DNA of 64,000 bases from Neoechinorhynchus agilis (lineage: Eukaryota; Acanthocephala): positions 4,092,001 to 4,156,000 of the forward strand of contig CM121343.1 of the NCBI GenBank assembly GCA_051530055.1, given 5' to 3'. This document shows, piece after piece, positions 11,330-22,117 of the stretch. How positions within the stretch are numbered: position 1 is the stretch's first letter; each line of letters opens with the position of its first letter. The notes below the pieces were generated by a model, which saw nothing but the letters and a program-made list of their open reading frames with translations, did no database searches and had not been told where the DNA came from. Both the position numbers and the translations under genes were made by a program.

Positions 11330-13360
11330 AAACGCTTTTTTTAACTTAATGATGGAAAGTTTTCTCGGTAATGGTAGCTAATCGGAATACGAAATTTTTT
11401 TATTTCTTATTAATCATTTAATGCTTTAAGTATGATTTAGATCTAATTTTGGAAGAAGACTGAAGAGATTAGCTTTTCAATTTTTACCTACCTGATTATG
11501 TAACAAAAGAAGGAATACTGGTATATTTTATTTGAAAATTTGACGACGTAACCTCGTTTGATCAGTCATTGTTTGCAAGTCAGATTGTTGCTCGGTTATA
11601 CAGTGGAACGTCGATGATCCGGATCCAAAAATGCTGCAAGAGAATCAGAGATTTTACAGGGCGCGGAGATCAAATAAGTGATTATTCCTAATTTTGTTTT
11701 CGGACATCCGGAAAATCTCGAAACTGAACAATGCCCCATCCCAATTAATTCGCGGATAATCGACGCTCTCCTATATTTGCAAAAGTTCTTCGTAATTTTC
11801 TTAGCCGGTAGACACGTCCTCTTCCTTCCGTTAGCCGTCATTCTGCACATGCTTCTCCGTTCCGCAATAGTTGTCACATTTGAATAATTTTGCTATATTC
11901 CATTTGAGTAAATTTTAAATTTGTGCTGTATTAATTGTTCTTGCCAACGGACCGTCGCGGTGGTAAGGCTTGTGTGTTTCAATGATCCGGAGAGCCATAT
12001 CACCGGGAACGTAGTCCAGACGAAGAACGGTACCACCGCCGGAGTTCACGTGTAGGGAACAAATCCACGAGCATCAGAGAAAGGAAATGATGTGGGCCCG
12101 ACATTTTCCTGTCCACATTGTGATCGGATGTTTCGGAGCCTGAAACATCGCATTGGATAACGAACTGATTATCACCTCGAGCATCAATGACTAAAAAATC
12201 AATTTTAGAATGGTAGAGTAATTAATGGGTTTATTACAATGTTGAATTCAAGGCCACTGACTCACCGGCGATTTATTGCTCAAGCTCAATAGACAAATAA
12301 AGAGCAATAAAATTGCGTTTTTAAGCGAGATTCTAACAGAGTTCTCGTCCACTCTCGATAATATTCGAGATACCGATATCTCTTTTTAAGAGTGGCTGAA
12401 GAAATCGGGTGGACCCCAAAATATGTTCAATTACAAATTTGAACAATTTACAAAGTGGCCACTAAAAGGCGAGAAATGGAGTGATTATGCCAATTCAAAA
12501 TCTTAAATTTTTGAATGGAACACCATTCTCATCTGAACGAAGCGTGAAAGCTTAAATTCTCTTATTGTTCAACCATCAGACGTTTTAATAATTTCTGTTT
12601 GAAATTCCACAATCCGAACAAAATAATTATTAAAAATCGCAACATAAAGAAACTTCAGTGCAAATTTGAGACAGCAACGTTCAACCTTAAATGGTGATTT
12701 CTCTTCGAATACTAACGATTTTGAGCGAATTATCAATGACCGAAAGTCAATAATCTTTATAATCGCTACATCATTTAGAAACGGGAACAAATTAAAAGAT
12801 GCAATAATGAAGAAATTATCACACACGACAATGGGTGTGAGTAATAAAGGTAAGAAAAATTAATCATTAAAAATACTAATAATAAGATTTTAAATGCTAC
12901 AATTTGTTGTCTTCAAATGTTATGTTTGTTCGGCAGCTTCACTAATTATCTAATTTTTGCTAAAAAATCGGATTGTGCATCAGAAGGTAAACTTTCGAAT
13001 TTGATGCATTAATTTTGCTGAATTTTTTTCTTAATTTATAGTGGAGGAACAGTATCCTTTTTGGGTGTCAAGATCTCCAAGGGAAGAGATCCACGAGCAT
13101 CAGAGAAAGGAAATGATGCGACATTTTCGGAGCTTGAAACATCAATGGTTAATATGGATGATCACTTCTACGAGAACAACAATCTTGATCAACTTTTAAA
13201 ACCGATTTTTAGCTGCATATAACGTTTTCGTCGTTGTTTTTCTAAAAGACACCCGAAATTAAAAAAATTACTAGTATTTAAAAATTAACGGATGCTCATA
13301 AGGAACACCGACTGTGATCTGAAAATGTAAAGCTTTTAACAACAAATGCTTGTCTATTGT
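11330..13360. other. Intergenic region with a duplicated fragment and possible orphan exons
   Basis: No gene is recognised with confidence. A fragment beginning CCACGAGCATCAGAGAAAGG, followed by a GACATTTTC and TGAAACATC context, occurs twice (about 12065-12152 and 13091-13146); the first copy has extra bases inserted. At about 13042-13198 an open stretch follows a good acceptor (TTAATTTATAG) and reads EEQYPFWVSRSPREEIHEHQ onward to a stop, so it could be a terminal exon. At 12666-12850 another open stretch ends in a GTAAGA donor. The two could belong to one small gene, but I recognise no family. Around 11940-12010 the sequence looks like transposon debris. Confidence 0.3.
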
Positions 13361-13369
13361 TAATATCAC

Positions 13370-13600
13370 AGTTGTGTGGGTATGCAGTTGAAATCTCAAC
13401 CTCCGAATAGTCCAAGCCAAAATGTCTTAGATCTTGGGGTTTCATCAGGCAGTAGAAACAACTTTCCAACAATTAGATTGAGACACGCTCAAAAGTATAT
13501 TCTTAAAACTACAAACATGTATCAAAAATATCATGATATCAAACAAAAACAACTTTTATACGATTTTCGAAAAGTCGACTCTTCATAAAATGTAACGCTG
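13370..13600 (+). mobile_element. Mariner-like DNA transposase remnant
   Basis: A short open stretch begins MGMQLKSQPPNSPSQNVLDLGV. The QPPNSP..NVLDLG block is typical of the end of the DDE/D catalytic domain of Tc1/mariner transposases, where the Asn-Ser-Pro-Asp stretch carries the last acidic residue; here that Asp position reads Ser. Only about 70 residues remain, no catalytic domain precedes it and no terminal inverted repeat was found, so it is a dead fragment. Confidence 0.5.
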
Positions 13601-14137
13601 AAGCTGTGGAAAACATAAGTTTTTAAATTTCGAATAAAAGAAATACATTTTATTACCGACTCACAATTTTTTATTTGAAAATCGGACGAACAAAATCAAA
13701 TCTATAAAAGTTTGAGAACAAAATTTATTCATCAAAGATGACAACTATTGTAAAACGGAAGTAGTAAAAAAATTTAATATTGAGCTTAATTTCTTATTCG
13801 AGAAGACGATTTCCTGGTCGTTTTTACGTCTCAAAGTTAAATTTTAAACAAAATCGGCGAACAGAATTCACCGACATCTTCGCGGAAAAATGTATTTCGT
13901 TGCTTAGTCGGGCAAACTTAAACACAATTTTAAGGATATCAACGGACATTGAACCGTTCCGACAAAATCATTCCAAAATGGTAATCATGATCAAAGGGAG
14001 CTTAAAAGAGCACTAATATTGTTTGTGTCTAGAAATGCGTTTAAGAAATGATCATTTTACACAGCACCTTCTCAAAACCTAATGGTTTTCATTATTGGTT
14101 CATGTGAATGAGCAAACTAGACAGTTGATGTTCCACT

Positions 14138-16300
14138 CTATGAAGAGAACATTGCTTGTACTTGAGTTTTAACTTCGGGTGTAAGTCCAAGAATAGCTTG
14201 TGCCCATGTTTCAGAGTCCACGGTTCTCTGAAGATCTTTGAACAATTCGATCATCATGTCACGTACTCGCTTATTCTGTGTCGATAAAACTGCACTGCAT
14301 AAAGAAGTCATATGAACACCTACGACGTTACCATTTAAGCGTACGGCTTTTAAGAGGCCCATTATTGCAAGGTCCTTCTCGTTTTCGCTTGATATCCGGT
14401 TCAGTGCCTTGCAAACGTTTTCGATGATTGTGTTCAAAATCGGCGAAATCAAGCTTGGCCATACATAGGCGATGTGTAAAATAGTTATGGTGGTATTGTC
14501 GAATACGTGTTTTGATCTCGAATTCGTATTCAGGATTTGGACAATGGGACCAATGATTGAAGAAATCATTAGTTGAAGGTGAGCAGCGACTTGATCCAAC
14601 TCCGCTTGGCCAATATGTTTTACAATCTCACCCAGCGCCCACATAACGTTGTTACATACTGGGATGGACGAAGGCTGAGATTTAATACAATCGCAACATA
14701 TTTGAGTGACTGGTTGAAGGCAATGACAAAAGAGACCAAAGGCGTGCTTTACTAAATCGCCCAAGAGTGCAAACGAACTCTGCCGAACGTCCGCACTTGA
14801 ATGAGTTAATAGCCGAGGCATAAACTCAATAAGCCTTAAAGACCGAACTGAATCTTCGAGCACGCCGCCAATACTTCCAATAGCGCCTGTAATCGAACTG
14901 AGGAGATTCAAGGGGACAACAATATAATTCACTTCATCGCCATCTAGATGTGATTCAATAATTGATACACATCGATGTATGATCGGAGGAGCGTATTGGT
15001 TAAAGTGATCACGAAATGCAACAGCAACTACTCCTAAACATTCAAAAAGAGAGAATATCATTGGATCTGAATCTTGAACAGTGCGATATTTCTCCATTAA
15101 TGGTCGCATTATAGCGTGCTCAATTTGCGGATGACGAAGATCTTCAGAGAGACAATCACAAAATCCACTCAAAGTGTCGTACAAAATCAACAAATTGCGT
15201 GATTGATAAAGGCCAAAAGCTTCATTGATTGCCTTTAAAATCGGTTCCGCGAACATTGCTAGCATTGCTTTTGGCACATCGTCTTCTAAATTTGCTAATG
15301 TGGAACAAGCCGCCTCTTGAACTCTCTTGTTCTGATCTACCATTCTTATCAGTATCTTTTCAAGGACTCGGTCAATCATTTCACTTTCAGTAATTATCCA
15401 GTTCCCATACCTTCCAATAGTCCAACATGTGATAGATCTAACCAATGGTGCTTGATCGTCTGTAAATTTTAACAGGTAAGGAATTAAACCAGGAAGGTGA
15501 GAATTTATCGAATCCATACAACCATTGGCTACCGCACCCAAGGCTAGAATTGCAGCCTCTTTAGTTATCCAATCACACTGTTCAGAGAGCATGCTTTGAA
15601 CTGCTGGTAAGAGTGCGTTGAACAACCTGGATGAGAACATGTTGCTAAGCTGATCCAATGCTGCTGCTGCACATTTCCTTACGGTCCAGCTTAAGCCGTC
15701 ACAACTCCGACCATGAAATTCGAAGTCTTCCCCAAAATTTTCTTCTTCGTCGGCTTCTTGGTTCCCTCTCTTGGAAACGAATGGCTGTATATCATCCATT
15801 TTGTCCGGTTCATTTGTCGTAGCATTTACATCATGTAGTGTTGGGTCATCCTTTGAATACTTCATCTTCTCTAATAGGACAGGTACCAATTGGTTAAGCA
15901 TATCCTGGTTCATGAATTTAAGACAGTGAGGTACCGTTCCAAACACAATCCAAAACTCACAACACTCCAAAACCACGGAGTCGTCCGCATCAGTAGTATG
16001 ACGGAACACGCAGTTAAGAATCGATGGCATGAAGTGGGCTAAGTTTGGATCGCTGATTTCAACGATTGAGTAAAGTAATCTTATGACCAAAAGTCGGTTC
16101 TCTATTGAAGGAGATTCCGATAACCTTAACACATGATCAACGAGTTGAGTACTGCAATACTCGATCTCAACTGGACTAGTTGTAATAATATTCAATAGAA
16201 GATCCAGTACAGCTCCTTGAACATCAACGTCATCAAAGGCAAGAAACTTTACACACCGTTCAAGTATAAGGCGTATGTCGCTCGATATATACGTTTGGTT
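14138..16300 (-). CDS. Transportin (karyopherin beta-2), C-terminal three quarters
   Basis: Nuclear import receptor built of HEAT repeats, carrying PY-NLS cargoes such as hnRNPs through the pore under Ran-GTP control. This block holds the part from about HEAT 5 to the C-terminus. Family signatures include DGLSWTVRKCAAAALDQLSN, KEAAILALGAVANGCMDSI, LVRSITCWTIGRYGNWI, RVQEAACSTLANLEDDVP, NLLILYDTLSGF, VRQSSFALLGDLVKHAFG and ICVNNVMWALGEIVK-like sequence. The acidic H8 loop, which in the family promotes cargo release, is present but short (QEADEEENFGEDFEF). The open frame extends upstream of TTG 16195 to 16300, adding YISSDIRLILERCVKFLAF, homologous to the HEAT repeat before it. The N-terminal exon is at 18193-18750; about 35-40 residues between the two are unaccounted for and I find no matching splice pair. 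Confidence 0.9.
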   Translation of the reverse strand, partial: NQTYISSDIRLILERCVKFLAFDDVDVQGAVLDLLLNIITTSPVEIEYCSTQLVDHVLRLSESPSIENRLLVIRLLYSIVEISDPNLAHFMPSILNCVFRHTTDADDSVVLECCEFWIVFGTVPHCLKFMNQDMLNQLVPVLLEKMKYSKDDPTLHDVNATTNEPDKMDDIQPFVSKRGNQEADEEENFGEDFEFHGRSCDGLSWTVRKCAAAALDQLSNMFSSRLFNALLPAVQSMLSEQCDWITKEAAILALGAVANGCMDSINSHLPGLIPYLLKFTDDQAPLVRSITCWTIGRYGNWIITESEMIDRVLEKILIRMVDQNKRVQEAACSTLANLEDDVPKAMLAMFAEPILKAINEAFGLYQSRNLLILYDTLSGFCDCLSEDLRHPQIEHAIMRPLMEKYRTVQDSDPMIFSLFECLGVVAVAFRDHFNQYAPPIIHRCVSIIESHLDGDEVNYIVVPLNLLSSITGAIGSIGGVLEDSVRSLRLIEFMPRLLTHSSADVRQSSFALLGDLVKHAFGLFCHCLQPVTQICCDCIKSQPSSIPVCNNVMWALGEIVKHIGQAELDQVAAHLQLMISSIIGPIVQILNTNSRSKHVFDNTTITILHIAYVWPSLISPILNTIIENVCKALNRISSENEKDLAIMGLLKAVRLNGNVVGVHMTSLCSAVLSTQNKRVRDMMIELFKDLQRTVDSETWAQAILGLTPEVKTQVQAMFSS

Positions 16301-16310
16301 TCATTTGCAG

Positions 16311-16445
16311 CAGCCGGTGTCGGGAAGAGCTGCAATTGCGACGGAAAATAAGAAAGCGGCAAAATACGTCCAATTAAGACATGACCACGATTTCGTGCCA
16401 TTCGCAGTTGTGACGTATGGGGCGCTAGGGGAGTCCACCTTCCTC
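16311..16445 (+). mobile_element. LINE 3'-end remnant inside the transportin gap
   Basis: One frame reads ENKKAAKYVQLRHDHDFVPF followed by AVVTYGALGESTFL. This matches the C-terminal stretch RKIRKYLHL...YFVPFGVETYGALGS of the LINE at 51529-52332. It is on the strand opposite to transportin and directly abuts the last codons of the transportin block, so it probably marks the edge of an insertion. It is frame-shifted upstream and clearly dead. Confidence 0.65.
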
Positions 16446-17430
16446 AGATGATAAACATGGGAGTTTGGAGAGGAAAACCGGGGGATGGGGCGAGTCGTGA
16501 TTGATGCACTGAGACTTTTCTAGAAAGATAACCATTGCCGCCCAGCGAATGACACTGGTGGCGAGATCGGTCGTGGTTGATGCAGTGAGACTTTCTCCAG
16601 ATGATAAACATGGGAGTTCAGCGAGGAAAACCTCAGGATGCGGTGAGCCGTGATTGATGCAGTGAGACCTTCAGATGATAAACATGGGAGATCAGCGAAG
16701 GAAAACCGGGGGGCGAGGTCGGTCGTGATTGATGCAGTGAGACTTTCTCCAGATGATAAACATGGGAGTTCAGCGAGGAAAACCTCAGGATGCGGTGAGC
16801 CGTGATTGATGCAGTGAGACCTTCCTCAGATGATAAACATGGGAGATCAGCGAAGGAAAACCGGGGGGCGAGGTCATTCGTGATTGATGCAGTGAGACTT
16901 TCTCCAGATGATAAACATGGGAGTTCAGCGAGGAAAACCTCAGGATGAGGTGAGCCGTGATTGATGCAGTGAGACCTTCTTCAGATGATAAACATGGGAG
17001 ATCAGCGAGGAAAACCGGGGGGCGAGATCGGTCGTGGTTGATGCAGTGAGACTTTCCTCAGATGATAAACATGGGAGATCAGCGAGGGAACCGGGGGATG
17101 GGGCGAGTCGTGATTGATGCACTGAGACTTTTCTAGAAAGATAACCATTGCCGCCCAGCGAATGACACTGGTGGCGAGATCGGTCGTGGTTGATGCAGTG
17201 AGACTTTCTTCAGATGATAAACATGGGAGATCAGCGAGGAAAACCTCAGGATGGGGCGAGTCGTGATTGATGCAGTGAGACTTTCTTCAGATGATAAACA
17301 TGGGAGATCAGCGAGGAAAACCGGGGGGCGAGATCGGTCGTGGTTGATGCAGTGAGACTTTCTTCAGATGATAAACATGGGAGATCAGCGAGGGAACCGG
17401 AGGATGGGGCGAGTCGTGGTTGATGCTGCG
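16433..17430. repeat. Minisatellite array, monomers of about 75-100 bp
   Basis: Roughly a dozen monomers repeat the pattern GTGATTGATGCAGTGAGAC, TTTCTTCAGATGATAAACAT, GGGAGATCAGCGAGGAAAAC, then CGGGGGGCGAGATCGGTCG or CTCAGGATGCGGTGAGC. Variants alternate in a higher-order way: the longer form (ACTTTTCTAGAAAGATAACC ... AATGACACTGGTGGCGAG) occurs near 16508 and again near 17127. The monomer is a diverged relative of the 80-base core in the array at 8208-9316. It lies wholly between the two transportin coding blocks. Confidence 0.85.
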
Positions 17431-17608
17431 AATGTAATTAAATTTATTTAATGACGTAGAATTATTTAAATTGGATTTGGAGCGATGTGTGTCGTAATTG
17501 ATGCTGCGAATGTAATTAAATATTGAGACAATTCAAAATGACGCAAAAATACAAAATATCAGCGGAAATGAATTAATGTTGTTTGTTTTGCAGTATTGAG
17601 TGTACGGA

Positions 17609-18092
17609 AAGGGGGCCCAGAGGCCGTGTGGTGTGCGCGTTCACAATGCGCTCGATATGTCGCTGGTTCAACGCCACCGGTCGCTGGGTTCCACGGGTGT
17701 GCGAGGATGCTGAAAGGGGTGGGGTCAGGTTTTGAGATCGCCCATTGACCCCAAAGGGGATTGGCCCTGTCTCTTCGAGTGCGGCTGAGCGCCTCCGATG
17801 TGTGCGAGTTAGCCGAAAGGTTCCCAAAAAGATATGCAGCGTGATGCCATGAGTGTATGCGATTTACGATAAATAGGGGCCCAGTGGCCGTGTGGTGTGC
17901 GCGTTCACAATGCGCTCGATATGTCGAAGGTTCAACGCCACCGGTCGCTGGGTTCCACGGGTGTGCGAGGATGCTGAAAGGGGTGGGGTCAGGTTTTGAG
18001 ATCGCCCATCGGCCCCAAAGGGGGTTGGCCCTGTTCCTTCGAGTGCGGCTAAGCGCCTCCGTTGTGCGCAAGTTAGTCGAAAGGCTCAAAAA
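17609..18092 (+). repeat. Tandem pair of a probable tRNA-derived SINE
   Basis: Two copies of ~215 bp start at 17609 and 17878 (period 269). Each opens GGGCCCAG(A/T)GGCCGTGTGG and contains a GC-rich block with TGGTGTGCGCG, which resembles a tRNA A box, then (A/T)GGTTCAACGCC about 35 bases later, which resembles a B box, as in tRNA-derived SINE heads. The rest is GGGTTCCACGGGTGTGCGAG and a GGGGTGGGGTCAGG tract. Open frames across it on either strand follow from the duplication and are not genes. The SINE label is inferred from the box spacing. Confidence 0.45.
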
Positions 18093-18192
18093 AAAGGAAT
18101 ATAGCCGAAGCTGAGCAATTATTGGGACCGGAAAACGGCGGAAAACAAGAAAGCCCCAAAAACAGGATATGAAGGCGTATCTAACAAGACTT

Positions 18193-18750
18193 TCAAACTT
18201 TAGAACAGCAAATGCGAATGAGATCAAACGTTTCACTAAATGAGCTAAAAGCTCCTTCAGTATCTTCGCATATGCATCTTAATGTATACAAGGCTCCCTT
18301 GCATCCATTAACGTCCACGGATTTTCCAGTGGCACCTGCATCTACAAGATTCAAAAGCCTACTTAGAACCATTTGCCAACAATTAAAGTTGTCCGCGGAA
18401 ACGACCTTTGAAATAATAACGCTTGCAGTGTTTCGTATCTGTTTCGTGGAATCTCTTAAACCGACCACAGCGGACTCAAGAATGATCCCTTTAACGTAAG
18501 GAGAAAACGACCGAAAAAATGAGCCAATTGTGTTTTTGACCATTATTCCGGCCATGGATCGAACTACGGGACTCTGATCGGTCATTTGAGAGAAAATCAA
18601 CATAAGATAACATATAAACTCAGGATTTCCAGACAGCTTTTGTAGCTCCTCGCGCAATCGCCTTTGCACCTCATTATCGCCTAATTGGCTCTGCTCCAAT
18701 AGTACCAAAACCCGTTTAAGCTCGTCTTCGTTCGGTTTCCAATCATCCAT
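18193..18750 (-). CDS. Transportin, N-terminal exon
   Basis: Starts MDDWKPNEDELKRVLVLLEQ at the ATG at 18748-18750, aligned with the WKPDEQGLQQILQLL start of animal transportin-1, and continues through the first HEAT repeats (VRSMAGIMVKNTI, IRNTASVIISKVVSAD, ALYTLRCICEDTEGAF). It runs to a possible donor, AAA|GTTTGA, near 18201, after which the frame stops. It belongs with 14138-16300 but is separated by ~1.9 kb of LINE debris, minisatellite and SINE copies. Human transportin has ~37 further residues before the next block resumes. Either a small exon is hidden in the repeats, or the segment is lost and the gene is damaged in this assembly or allele. Confidence 0.88.
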   Translation of the reverse strand: MDDWKPNEDELKRVLVLLEQSQLGDNEVQRRLREELQKLSGNPEFICYLMLIFSQMTDQSPVVRSMAGIMVKNTIGSFFRSFSPYVKGIILESAVVGLRDSTKQIRNTASVIISKVVSADNFNCWQMVLSRLLNLVDAGATGKSVDVNGCKGALYTLRCICEDTEGAFSSFSETFDLIRICCSKV

Positions 18751-18779
18751 TTCGTTTAAGACGTCAATTAAGTTCTAAA

Positions 18780-19600
18780 ATAAAAACCAATCGATAATTG
18801 AACATGCAAAAATGCTTTTGGCTTCTATTAAAAGGGGATGTAAAGGCTGCACCGTCAGTTCTTCCGTACTTAATTTTTTTTATCATACCTTTCTAAAACT
18901 CGTAAATTTAATAGCTGCTTCTTGGGGGGACGGCCTTTTTATAGTTGCATTTATAAAGAATTGCACTTAATTTGTTACTTTAAATTTTAATCTTTTCACG
19001 CAATGGAGGACGTCCTTTTTGAAAACTTTTTAACTGCAAATTAATACGTGATTACGTCATTCTTACAACAGTCCAAGAAATTCTTTGTCTTGCGAACGAA
19101 TTAAATGACTTTTGAAGTTTCCATCGGTGTAAGACACCGCATTTAGTTTCTATCTTACGAAATATCCGATAACAATTTCAAATCCATCGGAACGGTCATA
19201 AAACGCTGGACGTACGCGGTTACAGTAAAATACGACAATGAAAAATATCCGAGGTCAAAAGTTCTGTATCTTTGTAAAGATGTTCATCATTTTAACTTTT
19301 TTGCAGCCAATTATCAAATAATCGAATTTGATAATTCTTGGGCCTTCGCGTAGGCCTTCCTCAGTCTATTTCTCTTGTAAGTTTTTAAATATTTATGTTA
19401 GTTCTGTATTTTCCATCATTTGTGGTCGACCCAAACGCTTCGATTTTCCCCTTCTTGCGGGATCCTCTAATTTATTCATGGCCGGTATAGAATTCTTGTT
19501 ATCATCTTACCTTTTTGTTGAATCTTTTCTCTGTCCAATAAATCAATAATCATTGAGGCGGGGTGATCTAAGTTTCCGAAAATATTAATTCATTTATTTT
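18780..19600. other. Intergenic, nothing recognised
   Basis: Upstream of the leftward-reading transportin gene and before the LINE fragments. AT-rich with no recognisable coding or RNA gene. It should contain the transportin promoter, but no clear motif stands out. Confidence 0.4.
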
Positions 19601-19604
19601 TTAA

Positions 19605-20372
19605 AGACATCTTTTTTATTGAAATAAAAGCTAACATTCTATGCCTAGCCGTCCTCGTCCTCAATTGTCGCTCGAATGCTTGCCGTGTTGCCTCTCAACA
19701 CAGCGATGCTGATATTTTGAACCTTGCATCACCGGTTGTAACCTGAAGGCGTCGCTTCATATCCTTCAGAAGTTGAAGAGCCTAGCTACCAAGAGATCCG
19801 TAGGTCTCAACCACAAAAGGCACAAACTCATGGGCTAAATCGAGGTATTTTGCCGTTTTCCGTCCTACCGCAGCGCTCACTGCACCTCCAGCTTGAACCA
19901 TCGAGAACTTGAGATTGCTGGTCGCGAGTGTATCGACACAATTGGCGTCCCAGAGGAGGCATTTACCCTCCCGCCACGGAAATGCGGTCACCCCAAAGGT
20001 TGGCAAGTTCCAAAATATTGGGGGCATGTACCGCGTAACAAGTGCCCGGCTCCGCACCATGTTAATTTCGGAATGTCTTGCGAATCTACCGGCTGATTTT
20101 CTACAGATGAGACCATGACGTCCCGACGAATCCATATTTGTACCGCAGCGGCAACGGTGGGGATGACACATCGATAGTCCCAGTCTCATTGAAACTCCGA
20201 CCCGTTCAGCCTCGTCGGAGAGTACCCTCGGATGCCAGCGAAACCGTGGATTCTCTAGTGGAGACTGCCAATAACCTGGCACGGACGGACAACGCCGTCT
20301 TTTGAGTCTGATAAGAGAGAGCTTTGAACTCTTGCTACGAGAGGCCCACACAGATTGTTTTTGGTCATTCAC
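19605..20372 (-). mobile_element. LINE 3' part: C-terminal CxCG / nuclease-like domain, degenerate
   Basis: Reads on the minus strand through the conserved tail of a non-LTR retrotransposon: a zinc cluster HRCRCGTNMDSSGRHGLICR, then SAGRFARHSEIN, then PWREGKCLLWDANCVDTLA and FVPFVVETYGSLGS. In the better copy at 51529-52332 the same region has GRRPDG before the WDATCVDT block, a PD-(D/E)xK-like arrangement suggestive of a restriction-like endonuclease. Here the PDG segment is replaced by VTAFPW, so the site is lost. An A-rich stretch (TTTTTTATTGAAATAAAA on the plus strand) at ~19605-19625 may be the 3' tail. Clade assignment is uncertain. Confidence 0.7.
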
Positions 20373-20379
20373 AGGTACT

Positions 20380-21370
20380 TAACCGACGTTTTGGATGTAT
20401 TTTCTGTATCTTCCATCATCTGTGGTCGGTCCAATTTTTGGCCATGATAAAATACTGAGTAAAATTTGCATAAATTAATAATCGGTAAATACTCTTATCG
20501 ATGGATATGGATAATCGTGTACATGGTTGTTTAGATCTCTCTTTTTAATAAAACATTTGCCTTAATCGATAAACGGATTGCATAAGCCGTTTAGACCAAT
20601 GTCCTAAGTGAGAAGCATTTCAGCTCTGATGTGAGGATGATATTTCGTGATTGTATCAGATGCATTTTGGCTTCTCATTCGTTTCAGAAGTAAAATACTC
20701 ATATCCCAAGACAATGTCCGAGCCAAGTGGGCAATGTAGGGCGTAAGTTGAGATATATCGCGACCGCATATGAACCAAATCTTTCTCATTTTCGTTCAAT
20801 AGGTGCAAATTACCCGACCTGACGCAGGATGATGAGACAAGCATATGTTTAAGGCGTCCTTTTCTTCGCCCCTCGACATTCGTGGTCAGTAGTGTTCTTC
20901 AGCGATAAGGCTGCTCATTGGAAGCTGCTCAAGTCACTTGTTGTCTCGGTCAGTATGAACAGAGGGCGTATCGAGAGGTTTTGTTAAGTGCATAATTGGA
21001 TGCGCATGCCCGTTCCCCATATACTTTGAAGTCTATGGCACTGGATCAATGGCACGCACGAAGACGAGACGACGGAATGAGAAATTGTTCTGCTATGGGA
21101 TGCCGAAAACGTGGGTCTGCTCGGTAACCCACGTTACATCGCCTTCATCCCCCAGCGGCCGTTGAGGATTTGGAGGTTACAGTGTAGCATCGTGGTGCGG
21201 ATTAGCTTTACTGAAGTTATTTTTACAACATTGAATAGACTCCTCGGAGTAGGCCCTTGGTTTCTCCTCGCTGCCACGCATGGGGCCAGTGTAGGATATT
21301 AATGATACTGGGGTTGCGGTTAACACTTCGGGATCCCAGTCATGTCTTGCAGGAGTTGGTTACGTAGCTA
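20380..21370. other. Unassigned sequence between LINE fragments
   Basis: About 1 kb with no recognised coding block. It lies between two segments that are adjacent in the parent LINE (the GGLGIR region and the CxCG domain), so it is either a later insertion or strongly decayed LINE sequence. No terminal repeats were seen. Confidence 0.35.
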
Positions 21371-21377
21371 CCACGTA

Positions 21378-21966
21378 CTACCTGATCTTGCTTTTAGGCA
21401 AGCCTTTTGAGGAAACCAAGGGTGAGTCCAAAACTGATTGTTTGCAACCATTGATGGGTACTTGCTCGCTGCCTGAATTTCCACACGAAAGATTAAGAGC
21501 CTCCTCGAAATCTTCATTCAAAGTGTCATTCTCGCCAAGAAAGGATTGAACTATTTTGTGTCTTGCTTCATACGATCCCAAATAAGCTGCCAGAGAAATA
21601 TCGACTGTTTTTCGGATACCCAAACCGCCGGACGATACAGGCAAGGGCGCTTGACGCCAGGCCTCGTCCGACAGCTGAGTATTAAAAAAAAGTGAGAGGC
21701 TTTCACCGTCTCGTCTAATTTCGCCAGCTTATCCTTATGTCTAAAACAGGTGCTGTGCGCAGCTTATACAGCAATTTTGGAATGAAGAGGGTGTTCTTGA
21801 TCAGGAATAGAGCCTCGTGTGAAGATAATTCATCAACTCGTTCGCACAGCACCGAAAGCTGCGGTTGAAGATTGGTAATCTCCGCTTCAACATTAGAACC
21901 AAAAATGCAGCTTGGCCTGGACGCCTCATCAACTTTCTCGAAAAAAAAGGCAACCGGCTGAGCCAT
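21378..21966 (-). mobile_element. LINE fragment: end of reverse transcriptase (thumb region)
   Basis: Minus-strand frames read ERVDELSSHEALFLIKNTL then IPKLLYKLRTAP (21966-21715), and next MPVSSGGLGIRKTVDISLAA then YLGSYEARHKIVQSFL (21644-21378). The order L..L..H.A..LL......PK..Y.LRT.P followed by LP...GGLGIR is characteristic of the region after the catalytic core in this LINE family. The YxDD core itself is not present. A frame change separates the two pieces, so it is a dead copy. Confidence 0.7.
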
Positions 21967-22117
21967 GCATAATATGTTAAAATCGAAAAGCTTATACTGT
22001 CCTAATGTGGCGAAGCTTGTACATTCCGCACTTTTGCCAAGGTGATCAAGTGGACTAAAGCTCCTGATCCCAGTTTGGATTGTTTTTTGCTGAATAAATT
22101 GAAGTATTTACAAACAT

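Noticed and set aside
16433-17430. Hammerhead ribozyme in the minisatellite monomer (CAGATGATAAAC...GGAAAACC)
   Set aside because: The core has CAGATGA instead of CTGATGA, and no stem II/GAAA arrangement follows; the invariant U is missing in all copies.
17559-18236. 225-residue minus-strand protein
   Set aside because: It spans the two SINE copies and contains the same ~80-residue stretch twice because the DNA is duplicated; it overlaps the transportin exon end.
19893-20118. Plus-strand ORFs over the LINE fragments at 19.9-20.1 kb and 51.6-52.2 kb
   Set aside because: They are antisense shadows of the conserved minus-strand LINE domain.
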